A stretch of 64,000 nt of DNA from contig PYSS01000041.1 in the NCBI GenBank assembly GCA_003049465.1, positions 62,001-126,000 of the forward strand, written 5' to 3'. The translations under genes were made by a program, and so were the position numbers. The notes beneath the pieces were generated by a model that saw only the letters and a list, made by a program, of their open reading frames with translations, had not been told where the DNA came from and made no database searches. Every line of letters begins with the position of its first letter. Position 1 is the first letter of the stretch. Below are positions 53,501 through 64,000 of the stretch, piece by piece. This stretch comes from Magnaporthiopsis rhizophila. Taxonomy: Eukaryota > Ascomycota > Sordariomycetes > Magnaporthales > Magnaporthaceae.

Positions 53501-54345
53501 GGCGGGCGTATAGTCTAGACTTCTTGGACGGCCGTTTGCGTGTCACAACTGTTGTTCCGCCTGCGGATGATGGGTGACAAGGACACCTCAATCAATGGGT
53601 GGTGGTTCAAGTTCGAGGGGCAAGCCTGCTGGAGACCTTGTAGGTGGCCGCTTCCACTTCGGGCAGGCACTGGGGCACGGACAGCTAGGGGACAATTATC
53701 CCTGCCAGCCACGTGGAACCGACAGTCCAAAGTCGGTCCAGCGCGGAAGAAAGAAGGCCGGATCAAGCATCCGCAGGATTGGCTACAGCATTGGCAGTTC
53801 AAGACAGATTGGGGTGCTCATGTGAACGCGCCGAGAGCCCGCCGGTGACGATGTGAACAGTTGGCCGCATCGCAAACAGCTCCCACTGCAGGAACCAGCC
53901 CCAATTGGGCTTGCAGGGATCCGAGCTCCGTCATTTATTGTGGCGGTGTAGGATGTGGCGCATTCTCGGCGGGGAGCTCGAGGACAGTCTCGCATGGTGG
54001 GGTCAATTGGCCCACAGCGACGCCCCCTGACACGGGCAGCAGCCAGCAAAACCACAGGCATGTGTGCCTGAGGCGTCAGTCAGAAACCCACACTTCACAG
54101 ATGGCCACGCTTCCAGTCTAGCAATTCAGAGGCCGTGCCGTTGCGACGACTGCAAGCTGGAGGAGCCTCACAGGTGGCCTTTCCGACCCCTTATTGTGCG
54201 CCGCCCTCTGCAACAAAGCAGTCGGCATCTGCCAAACCACCACTCTGCACTCGACCTTTCTCCCTGCCCTCTCCGCCGCCTGGTGTAGCCGACCTAGAGC
54301 CTCCCGTTGATGCAGGAAGCTTAGGCTTCATCATCCCACTTCACG
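53501..54345. promoter_or_regulatory. Bidirectional promoter region, UGGT / COPA
   Basis: 845 nt between divergent starts of two secretory-pathway genes. I see CCAATT/ATTGG pentamers (for example near 53780-53800 and 53903) but no defined stress element. No further gene recognised. Confidence 0.5.
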
Positions 54346-57300
54346 ATGGCTTCAGCCGGCATGCTGACCAAGGTACCGACCAAGTCCGCCCATTGCTACT
54401 CTTGCCTGAACAGTAGCTTACCGTCTGTGCCTCCAGTTCGAGTCCAAATCCTCCCGCGCAAAGGGCATCGCCTTCCACCCCAAGAGGTTCGTCACCGTCG
54501 CAGCCCTCGTCCCAACCGAGCTGCCTCTCCCCCACCGCCGCTCCATATCGCCCGCCCACTAACGCTCGTGTCCTCAACCTGTAGACCATGGATCCTCGTC
54601 GCGCTTCACTCCTCGACCATCCAGCTATGGGATTACCGTATGGGAACCCTAATTGATCGGTTTGAGGAGCACGACGGCCCCGTGCGCGGCATCGACTTCC
54701 ACAAAACCCAACCCCTCTTCGTCTCGGGCGGTGACGACTATAAGATCAAGGTCTGGTCTTACCAGACAAGGCGGTGCCTGTTTACCCTAAACGGCCACCT
54801 CGATTATGTTCGCACAGTCTTCTTCCACCACGAGCTGCCATGGATCATCTCGGCCTCGGACGACCAGACCATCCGGATATGGAACTGGCAGAACAGGTCT
54901 TTGAGTGAGCCGACGACTCTCCCCTGCCTGTTTCCCGCAAGCTCGTCCTGCCGCGGAGGAGCTAGGCTCTGTAAGAGGAACGGCTGCGGAATGCTGACTT
55001 TTCTCGCTCCGTAGTTTGCACCATGACTGGCCACAACCACTACACGATGTGCGCGCAGTTCCACCCCAAGGACGATCTCGTCGTTTCGGCCTCGCTGGAC
55101 CAGTCGGTCCGTGTCTGGGACATCTCGGGTCTGCGCAAGAAGCACTCGGCCCCGACATCGATGTCCTTCGAGGACCAGATGGCGCGCAACAACCAGAACC
55201 AAACCGATATGTTCGGCAACACGGACGCGGTTGTCAAGTTCGTGCTCGAGGGGCACGACCGCGGTGTTAACTGGGTCGCGTTCCACCCCACCATGCCATT
55301 AATTGTCTCCGCCGGCGACGACCGTCTCATCAAGCTCTGGCGGATGAGCGAGACCAAGGCCTGGGAGGTAGACACCTGCCGCGGGCACTTCCAGAACGCT
55401 ACCGGCTGTCTGTTCCACCCGCACCAGGACCTCATCATCTCGGCCGCTGAGGACAAGACCATCAGGGTGTGGGATCTCAACAAGCGCACCGCTGTCCAGA
55501 CCTTCAAGAGAGAAAGCGACCGCTTCTGGGTTGTTGCCGCCCACCCCGAGATCAACCTCTTCGCCGCCGGCCACGACAACGGCGTCATGGTCTTCAAGCT
55601 GGAGCGCGAGCGCCCGGCCTCGGCCGTCCACCAGAACTTCCTCTTCTACATCACCAAGGAGAAGCATGTGCGGTCCTACGACTTCCAGAAGAACACCGAG
55701 AGCCCGACGCTGCTCTCGCTGAAGAAGGTCGGCCCGGCCTGGGTTCCCCCGCGCACCCTGTCCTACAACCCTGCCGAGAGGTCCGTCCTGGTGACCTCGG
55801 CCGCCGACAGCGGCACCTACGAGCTCATCAACCTGCCCAGGGATGGCTCTAGCGGCATTGAGCCCGCCGAGTCCAAACGCGGCCAGGGCAATTCGGCCAT
55901 CTTCGTGGCACGCAACCGGTTCGCCGTGCTGCACACGGGCTCGCAGTCCATCGACATCAAGGACCTCTCCAACAACGTCACCCGGTCGTTCAAGCCCCCG
56001 CACGGCACCACCGACATCTACTTCGGCGGCCCCGGCAACCTGCTGATCATCACTCCGACCGCCGTCCACCTGTATGAGATCCAGCAGAAGAAGAGCATCG
56101 CGGAACTCGCCGTCAGCGGTGTCAAGTACGTGGTGTGGTCAAACGACGGCATGTATGCTGCCCTGCTGAGCAAGCACAATGTGACCATCGTCACCAAGAC
56201 CCTGGAGCAGATCAGCACTCTTCACGAGACGATCCGGATCAAGAGCGCGACCTGGGACGATGCCGGCGTCCTCCTCTACTCGACCCTCAACCACGTCAAG
56301 TACACCTTGCTCAACGGCGACAACGGCATCGTGCGGACTCTAGACCAGACCGTTTACCTGGTTCGTGTCAAGGGCCGCAACGTCTACGTGCTTGACCGCA
56401 CCGCGAAGCCCAAGATTCTGCAGATCGACCCGACCGAGTACAGGTTCAAGCTGTCACTGGTCAAGCGCAACTATGAGGAGATGCTGCACATCATCCAGAA
56501 CTCGAGCCTGGTGGGCCAGTCCATCATCTCGTATCTGCAAAAGAAGGGCTACCCCGAAATCGCGCTGCAGTTCGTCCAGGACCCCACGACCCGGTTCGAC
56601 CTGGCCATCGAGTGCGGCAACCTCGAGGTCGCCGTCGACATGGCCAAGCAGCTGGATCGCCCCAAGCTGTGGACCAGGTTAAGCACCGAGGCACTGGCTC
56701 ACGGCAACCACCAGGTTGTCGAGATGTGCTACCAGAAGCTTAAGCAATTCGACAAGCTCTCGTTCGTCTACTTGGCCACCGGCGAGACGGCCAAGCTGGG
56801 GAGGATGGCCAAGATTGCCGAGCACCGCGGAGACTTCATGTCGCGTTTCCAAAACGCCCTGTATCTGGGAGAGGTCGAGGACAGGCTCCAGATGTTCAAG
56901 GAGGTTGATCTTTGTAAGCCTCTACTCGTCTTATCACGTGATTTGTTTTGCTGCGATGCATCTTGCTAACGCTGTGTTTTAGACCCTCTTGCATACATGA
57001 CGGCCAAGTCGCACGGGCTCGAGGAGGAGTGTGAAGCGATCTTGGAGGCTACCGGCTTGACCGAGGAGCAGATCACGCTCCCTCAGCTGGGAGAGGCGCT
57101 GACGCCGCCCAAGGCTGTTGTCGCGACGCACAAGGCCAACTGGCCGACAAAAGCCACGTCACAATCCGTCTTTGAGAAAGCTCTCCTGGGCCAGATGGAG
57201 GGTCTTTCGCTCGAGGACGAGAATGCGGCGGCCGCGAACGGCCTGGGTGAGGACGACGGCCAGGAGGATGGCACCAAGAGCGGAGCATTGGCCGACGCCG

Positions 57301-58426
57301 AGGAAGAGGAAGATGCGGCGGGCTGGGATATGGGCGAGGACATTGTTCCCGAAGTCGACAGCGATTTTGTCGACGTGCAGGGCGCAGAAGCCGGCGGCGC
57401 TGCCAGCAGCGAGGCGGACCTATGGGCTCGCAATTCGCCCCTGGCGGTGGACCACGTGGCCGGTGGCTCGTTCGAGACGGCGATGCAGCTGCTCAACCGC
57501 CAGGTCGGCGCCGTCAACTTTGCGCCTCTCAAGCCCAGGTTCTTGGAGGTGTACCAGGCGTCAAAGACATACCTGCCGGCGTCTGCTGGTCTGCCGGCGC
57601 TGGTCAACTATGTGCGGAGGACACCCGACGAGACGGACCCCAGGAAGGTTCTGCCCATCATCCCCCGAGACCTCGAGTCGCTGGCGGCCGGCGATCTGCA
57701 GAAGGGATACAACACGATGAGGACCAACAAGCTCGAGGAGGGTATCGTTATCTTCAAGGGCATCCTCCACGCGATTCTCGTCAACGCCGTGTCAAGTTCG
57801 AGCGAGACCGCGGAGGCTCAGAGGCTGATCAGATCGGCATCCGAATATACGGTTGCCATGGATGTTGAGCTGTCACGAAGGCAGCTTGGCAGCCCCGACG
57901 CAGTGGCCAAGGACCCGAGCCTGCAAAAGAGGAACCTGGAGCTGTCGGCCTACTTCACGATACCCAAGATTGAGGTACCGCATAGGCAGCTCGCCCTGCT
58001 CAACGCCATGAACTTGTCGGTTAGGGCCAAGAACTACAACTCGGCCCTCAGCTTTGCCAACAGGATACTGGCCAACGGCGGAGTCGGCAAGATCCTCGAC
58101 GCTGTAAGTTCTACATATTGCTTCTTCCGTGTCGACTCTTGATACACAAAAATACTGACAGTCCTTTCTTCCAAAATCCTCAGGCCAGGAAGACCAAGGC
58201 GCAGTGCGAGCGGAATCCCAACGACGCTGTCGAGATCGAGTTCGACCAGTTTGCCGAGTTTGAGATCTGCGCGGCCAGCCACACCCCCATCTACAGCGGC
58301 TCGGCGTTTGAGGAGTGTGCCTTTGACGGCTCCAAGTACCACCCCAGATACAAGGGCACCGTCTGCAAGGTGTGCGAGGTGTGCGAGGTGGGCAAGCACG
58401 GTAGCGGTCTGAAGCTGTTTGCCTGA
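54346..58426 (+). CDS. COP1: Coatomer alpha subunit (alpha-COP, COPI coat)
   Basis: Six exons: 54346-54372, 54437-54486, 54585-54904, 55015-56913, 56983-58103 and 58184-58426, 1219 residues (human COPA 1224), all phases consistent. The N-terminal WD40 propeller (residues about 1-320) has repeated blades such as GIAFHPKRPWILVALHSSTI, IISASDDQTIRIWNW and VVSASLDQSVRVWDI. A second propeller and alpha-solenoid follow. The C-terminal domain (from about 900) has FAEFEICAASHTPIY and a Cys-pair end (CKVCEVCEVG). Alpha-COP binds dilysine cargo signals and epsilon-COP in Golgi-to-ER vesicles. The 27-nt first exon codes for MASAGMLTK. Confidence 0.95.
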
Positions 58427-58931
58427 GGTCTGCATGTCAGAGAGCTCGACGGGGATGTGTAGTATTAGCGTAGGCGGCCAACGTTTTGGTTTGTTGGGCT
58501 GGACTTGGTGGCTGTGTCTGTCAGTCACCCGTGGTTATGTTGCGGGTGGTCGGGTAAACTAAAAGCAGATCACTGATTTTTAGAAGGCGGCCCATCGGAG
58601 TAGGTGGGTGGTTTAAAGTAGGTCTTTTTTTTTCGTCTTCAAGCGTGACGATTATTTCTTCGTCTACAAAGCGTGATGATGGTGTTGTGGGGACGCTCAA
58701 CTCTAGCACTGGTCATGTCTAAACAGGGGCTGCCTAACGGATGCATGCTCTTGCGGGGACAGCTCTTATGATGGACTTGTTCGCCGGGCTCGTCTAGTGT
58801 CTAGAAAAGTATGTATTACATGCTGAAAGCAGACTGATGCATTCCGTCCAAGGCTACCTGGTCTCTTGATGGCTACTGGAGCCCATCACTACGATATGGT
58901 AGTCCCAGGTGATATCATCAAAGTGCCCACC
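58427..58931. other. Convergent 3' region, COPA / RPN12
   Basis: 505 nt between two convergent stop codons, presumably both 3' UTRs. No other feature recognised. Confidence 0.4.
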
Positions 58932-59873
58932 CTAGACAATGGTCTCCAGCTCGCGGGCGTAGCCCAGGGTGTTCTCGATAAACATCTGGCTGATGGGCTT
59001 CTCGGACTGGCCGGTGGCGGCGGCGTCGGCGGCGGTGGCCGGGAAGTAGATGTGGCCGTCGCGGACGGACCAGCCGCGGCTGGTGGCGAAGTCGACGACG
59101 GCGCCCTCCGAATCGAGGAACAGGAGCGACTTTGTCGACGAGATGGGCAGGGACGGGTAGGCGCGCTCGCTGGAGGAGGCGATCTCGGAGCGGATTTGGG
59201 AGGTGAGGATCTTTTGCGTCTGTCAGTTAGCATCTGCCTGTCCATCCGTCTGTCTGGTCTGGACGGTAGGTATGGAAAGTAAAACCAAAAAACGCACCTC
59301 GGAAAACACCCCATACTCCTCACACGGCACCTCCCCCTCCCGCATGGCCTTCCAGACGCGATCGTAGCTGCCCTCCATGAGCCAGCGCTCGAGCCGGATC
59401 GGGTATCCGAGGTACCGGTCCCCTTCGACGTCGACGGACCCGCCCCCGCCCTCGCGGGCCGACAGCGCCTCGAGCTCCGAGTGGAACTCGTCGTACCGGC
59501 CCTGCGTCAGCAGCAGCAGCAGGTAGAGGCCCGTTACTTTCGAGCGCTCGGGGAGGTTGGGCGGCAGGCTCGAGGCCGGCAGTTCGTACAGCGGCGACAG
59601 TTGCCGCACGTACCGCACGAAGCCGTCGGCGTCGCGCGCCCGGATCGAATACAGAGCCCCTTGCTCGTACGTCTCGCGCGCGAGCGCGAGCTGGGACGCG
59701 GGCTGCTTGGTCGCCGCCGATGGGGAGGAGGAAGAAGTGGACATGGTGGGCGTCAGGGCGCCGAGCTGCAGGAGGAGGAGCTTGGCTTTGGAGAGCAGCT
59801 TGGCCGCGTCCGGGTAGGCGAGGTGGGCAGACCTGAGCTGGGTCAGGATCTGCTGGATTTGTTTTTCGGCCAT
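58932..59873 (-). CDS. RPN12: 26S proteasome lid subunit Rpn12 (PSMD8)
   Basis: Two exons (minus): 59873-59298 and 59210-58932, 284 residues (yeast 274). Helical repeats include IQQILTQLRSAHLAYPDAAK, ALARETYEQGALYSIRARD and GLYLLLLLTQGRYDEFHSEL. The CSN8/PSMD8 PCI part follows (GYPIRLERWLMEGSYDRVWK, then after the intron ILTSQIRSEIASSSERAY, LLFLDSEGAVVDFA and GWSVRDGHIYFP). Rpn12 joins the lid last and triggers its docking on the base. An inserted Ser-rich loop (MSTSSSSPSAATK) is not conserved in general. Tandem with the UCH37-type gene upstream on the same strand. Confidence 0.94.
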
Positions 59874-60390
59874 GGGTGGGTGGTGTGTCGTGATGTCTGG
59901 TAGTGGGTGGGCTTGTGGGAGGCGGCTTGGCCCCGACTACGGCGGGCGTTTGGGATACTTTCGGGTTCGGGTGTCGTACGTTCACGGGTTGCTTGGGCCG
60001 GGAGAGAAGCAGTGCTGTCGCTGTGGTGGTTATCGGTTTTTTGCCTGCTGGGTTGAGAATATCGCTGCTGGTCTTTTGGGTCTCGATTAGTCCCCCCTCG
60101 TCGCGTGCCTTTGCAGACCAAGAGGTACGTAGCGGCACCTGCCTGGGCAATCCACTCGAGCTCGGGTCGCTGCCGATTATGTAATCACACCGCAAACAGC
60201 CTCGCCATCAATCACTCGGACCATCAACGCACCTGGTTTGGACGGGCATCAACACAAGATGGGAAAAAACCGAGTGGACGGAATTAGAAAACAAATAGGA
60301 AAGAGAAAGAGAAAATAAACTAACTGCGGGCAACGCCAAGGGAAACATACAAACAACACAAACGCCCGGCGCCGCCTGTAGACAACTCCA
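59874..60390 (-). promoter_or_regulatory. Intergenic region upstream of RPN12
   Basis: 517 nt between the UCH37-type stop and the RPN12 start, both minus; RPN12 promoter presumed. No PACE-like GGTGGCAAA was seen. Confidence 0.4.
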
Positions 60391-62452
60391 TCACTTCTTC
60401 GCCCCCTTCACCCCCGCCCCAGCCGCAACCGCCTCGGCAGCTGTGCCGAGTATGTCGGCCTCGGCCATGAGCTCCACCCACGCGTGCACCATGGCCGTGA
60501 GGTCCGTCTGCCTCCCCCTGGCCGTGTCCGCGTCCGCCTCGGCGAGCGCCCGCTCCTCGTCGTAGTCGGCCCTGAGCCGCAGGTGCGCCTTCACCAGGTC
60601 CGAAGCGGCTTCGGCGGCTTCCTTCTCCGTCTTGTACGGCTCCTCCTCCTTGTCCTTCCCGTCCGCATCCCCTGCAGCAGCAGCAACCTCCTCAGCGCTC
60701 AGGCCCATGTCGGCCAGCGCCGCGGCGTACTCGGCCTTCTCCGGGTCGACCGCCCAGCCCACCTTCTCGAGCTCCTCGACCTTCTTCCACTCCTCCCAGT
60801 GCGCCTGGACGGTCTTGGAGAGCGCCACGATGGACGCCACGTTGGCAGCCAGCTTTTGCTTCAGCTCGCCCCGCTCGTTGTGGCAGAGCGCGATCAGGTT
60901 GGCCTGGTCGCCCAGCTCGTTAAGCTTCTGCTGGATGACGGGGATGACGGCGTTGATCCAGTTGTCCCCGACAGGGCCTTTTTTTTGTGATGCCGAAAGG
61001 TTAGAAAGACGAGGCTGAGTAGCCTGTCATGACTGGTGATGATATTGCTTACCTAGCGGGATGGCCGCCTCTTCGAGGCCGTCGAGCTCCCACAGCTGTC
61101 CGCCCTGTTGGATGTAGGCCACATAGTGCTTGGCCGCGTTAGGGTCGATCTCCGCCTTTCGCTTGCGCTTCCTGCTCTGCTTGGCCTTGGGCTTGGCCAC
61201 GCCCTTCTTCTTCTTCTTTCGCTTCTGGTACTCGTCGTACCTGTTCGAGAGACACAGGTCTTCGTCCAGTAGATCCAGGCGGCTTCAAGACAGATCAGCC
61301 AGAGAATCATTGGGCCGCGTGGGTCTCGTTCTCAAACTTACCGAGCAAATGAGTTGTGGATTTTGCGGATGAAGCGGTTCTGTGCCAGGGCGGTTCCCCT
61401 GTGCGGAGGGATCAAGTCTGCCGTCTCGTCTTTGAATCTTTGCATCTCCTCGCCCAGGCTGATCCCCTCTGCGTTCATGAGGATGTTGAAGAGCGCGACA
61501 GAGGCACAGGCATTGGCGATGGTCTGGTACGCGGTCCGTATTAGATTTGCATCAGGAAGTTTGGAAGGCCATGGCACCCACCTGTCGCGCAAACCACATC
61601 CCTTCGGGAGGGTCGACGGTCTCCTCGGCCTCGGGAGCGTCGTCGCACTCGAAGAGAAAGATGAAGCCGTGAATAGGTTGTCTGGGATTATGTCGTTAGT
61701 TACCGAATGGGACAGGTCTGCCACCGTCTTCTCCGGGACGCAGGCATGTCTTACTTGAGCAGCATCACCTCGCCCTCATCAATAACCAGGACTTCTTCGC
61801 AGCGAACACCAGAAACTCCTAGTTTGTGCAGCATGTCATTGAACAGTGCCTTTTTTGGCGGAATTGTCAGCGCAAAGGAAGAATAAAGAAGAGAGGCTAG
61901 TTAGCCTATGTAAAGGACGGCACTCACTGGATCCGACTCTAGTTCGGTCCAGCCCTCGTACTCCTCAACCTCGTCAGGGTCGAGTCTGAGGACTGCGTGA
62001 AGATCGTCGTAATCGTCGTCAACATCCTCTTCATCAGCGGCTGCGGTATCACCACTATCTTTATCAGTGATGGCATCCTCAGCTTTTGCCACTGGAGAAG
62101 CCTTCGTGGAAGAAGCCTTTGTGGCGGGGGAAGCCATTGCCGGGGAGGAAGCCTTTGTCGCAGGAGAGTCTTTTGCAGGGGAGGAGGCCTTGGTTACAGG
62201 GGAGTCATTTGCCGGCGAGGAAGGTTTTGCCGTGGGGGAAGTCTCCGTCACTGGGGAGGCCATTTTGACCGGGGTCTTTTTGGTCGGGGTCTTTGGCTCA
62301 GCAGGAGAAGCTTGCTTGCGCTGCCGCTTCGCCGGGGGAGACGGATCTTTGGCGGCGTCGGCGTCGGATTCTTGTCCGAAACGCTGCATGGGCTTCCTCG
62401 CACGCGTCGAGCGGCGAGTAGGGCTCGGGGTGTCGTTGGCACCAGCAACCAT
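60391..62452 (-). CDS. UCH37/UCHL5-type ubiquitin C-terminal hydrolase
   Basis: Six exons (minus): 62452-61928, 61849-61755, 61681-61582, 61523-61342, 61282-61053 and 60977-60391, 572 residues, all in phase. Residues 1-165 are a disordered Ser/Pro/Ala/Lys-rich head with 11-residue repeats. The C12 peptidase domain begins at GWTELESDPALFNDMLHKLG. It has the oxyanion Gln and catalytic Cys in FARQTIANACASVALFN, the crossover part NRFIRKIHNSFAR, a basic KRKKKKGVAKPKAKQ loop, the catalytic His in HYVAYI and Asp in LWELDGLEE. A long helical tail (about 195 residues) follows, longer than human UCHL5 (329 total). The family trims ubiquitin chains at the proteasome or on chromatin (BAP1). It neighbours RPN12. 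Confidence 0.9.
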
Positions 62453-64000
62453 GACGACGATATTTGCTTCTATTGATGGCCTGTTGGGTGTTGCAACAAT
62501 GTCTTCTGATTGCTGGCCTTCTGGTGGATGTGTAGCGCCGGCAGTCCCAGGAGTGCCTGTCGAGGAGAAAAACTCAGGAGTAAGTTGGCGATGGCTTGGC
62601 AGGCCGGCAGTGAGGGTTCACAGCGGGTTTTTTTTTTTTTTTTTAAGAGTCGCAGACTTCCCCTTCTCCTGATCGTAGCTTCTTTGTCGACTCGGAAGGT
62701 CGCGGTCAGCGCGACTAAAATACCCGAGCAGATCAAAGGACACCGGTTGCGGCGACGGGCAGCAACAAAAGGCCTGCGGAAGTCGATCCAGACGTTATAG
62801 CGGCCACGGCGAGCCTAGATCTGTCGCTAGAGTGCGATGATGGTCAAGTTTACCTATTGAATGATAGCTGGACATGATGCATGGCGTCTGGATATCTGAG
62901 TTGTGCTTGCCGCTAGACAGCGGAGTAGAAAACCATGTGATACAAATTATACGGAGGCAGCCAGAGGTAAGGCTGATGATCAAAGATATTCCAGTCTCAA
63001 ATCATGGCCGTTTCCGGATGTGCATATTGGCCTATTTTTTATGTGGAGAGCGGTCAGCCGAAGCGAGCGTTCAGACCCTCTCTTAATACCAGCACAAAAT
63101 ATAGAGCGTCAAAGAAACCACGATCCGTATCGGACGCCAGGACAAACAACCAGCGAGCGACCAAAGAAGTGACGGCAGCAGCAAACAGAGTGGCAGCCGG
63201 CCCACGCACCTCATTTGACCCAGAAATCACCGTGGGTTCCTTGGAGCTCAACTGTCTGGTTACTGCTAATAAGCAGACGGGCAGACAGGTCCCTCTGCTG
63301 TGGCCTGGCGAGAGGGCGAGGCGAGTCGTCGGTGGTTTTGACAGCCTTCTGGGCTGTTCTCGATCCATCCCATCCAGCATCAACATGGCCAAATCCATTA
63401 TATGGGGTGCCCCTGTCTATGTGGGGTATTCTTTATGGGGCACCGTTGGGCTCTACCATCCAATAAGAGTTGTTGCGCTGCGGGCTGGTGCTTGTTGTCT
63501 CCACCCGGGAGAGACGCGCTCGCAGACGTGACGGTCGACAGCGTCCAAATTTCAGTGCACTGCCAGAAGCGGCAGCCAGTCCTGTCGAGCTGTGGAGGAA
63601 ACCACACGACACTCCAAACCACCGAAGCGAGGCAGCGGCATCTGCACCAGCCGCTCTTTCATATTCCAGCAGGACATCTGTCCTTCCTCTCCTTGTTGGC
63701 CCAGAGCTGCTACGCTTTACGAGGGACGCCTTCCTCCGGTGAGCCCGCCGTCGTTGAGGCCACGGGCCCTCCTCTTCCTCGATCTGCTGCCACGCCTCTA
63801 CTGCGCGTGCGAATCCACACAAACGATGCGATGAGCGAAACCCCGCGAATAACAAAAGGGGGCTTCCCCCAAACGCCCGCCGCCTCCCAGTATGCCTCTC
63901 GAAGCAAGCATGGAAGGTCACCTTCCCCCACGGGACAGCCCAGGCCAGCTCGTCGAAGCCTACCCCCGGCGCCCCAGACCAGCCCCGAGCCGACGGGGAG
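62453..64000. other. Right-edge region without a supported gene
   Basis: 1.5 kb upstream of the UCH37-type gene. It has a T-run of 18-20 near 62627-62644 and several ORFs of 60-175 codons on both strands with no recognisable families. The promoter of the UCH37-type gene must lie in the left part. Confidence 0.4.

Noticed and set aside
63433..63921. 162-codon minus-strand ORF near the right edge
   Set aside because: Arg/Ser-rich composition, no domain and overlapping ORFs in other frames suggest noncoding GC-rich DNA.
1..64000. tRNA or rRNA genes and CRISPR arrays
   Set aside because: No cloverleaf with A- and B-box motifs, no rRNA-like block and no regularly spaced repeats with unique spacers were found; the 12-bp minisatellite has no spacers.

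Overview
This window is GC-rich nuclear DNA from a filamentous ascomycete, most likely a Sordariomycete. Genes are separated by 0.2-2.9 kb. Most contain short GT-AG introns (about 50-110 nt), many with CTAAC-type branch points, and third codon positions are strongly G/C. The protein set (a 375-residue complex I 40 kDa subunit, Skt5-type chitin synthase activator, Rsc1/2, Ytp1, Efm5, LysM protein) is that of a mould. I cannot name the genus. Gene models below were spliced by hand, and exon junctions were checked for reading phase.

Left part (1-25 kb): the 3' end of a formamidase gene; OTU1 deubiquitinase (minus); an Rsc1/2 bromodomain-BAH remodeller subunit (plus); a NYN-domain protein with a long leader and a T57 tract downstream (plus); a Sel1-repeat Skt5/Chs4 chitin synthase activator whose last 12-nt exon supplies a CaaX box (plus); then a minus-strand run of a secreted LysM-like protein, a Ytp1-family membrane protein and a metallo-beta-lactamase-fold hydrolase.

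Centre (25-38 kb): a dense block of conserved housekeeping genes: UBP8 (SAGA deubiquitinase), EFM5 (eEF1A lysine methyltransferase), the complex I 40 kDa subunit, RPN9 (proteasome lid), GAA1 (GPI transamidase), an Rbd2-like rhomboid protease and a gamma-glutamylcyclotransferase-like protein.

Accessory stretch (38-48.6 kb): lower coding density, a broken secreted-protein fragment, a 12-bp minisatellite, an unrecognised 440-residue protein, a single-pass membrane protein, an AT-shifted subtilisin relic beside a possible solo LTR, a CorA-like gene with two frame breaks, and a T-tract interrupted by an N. This is the part that looks lineage-specific and decaying.

Right part (48.7-64 kb): UGGT (ER glycoprotein folding sensor) divergent from alpha-COP (COPI coat), then RPN12 (proteasome lid) and a UCH37-type deubiquitinase in tandem on the minus strand, then 1.5 kb with no gene I can support. 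Overall the window is notable for ubiquitin-proteasome genes (OTU1, UBP8, RPN9, RPN12, UCH37-like) and ER/Golgi quality-control genes (GAA1, UGGT, COPA, a rhomboid). I did not find a convincing novel multi-gene system. The best leads are the CaaX micro-exon, the RPN12-UCH37 pair, the decaying accessory block and a few unrecognised proteins.
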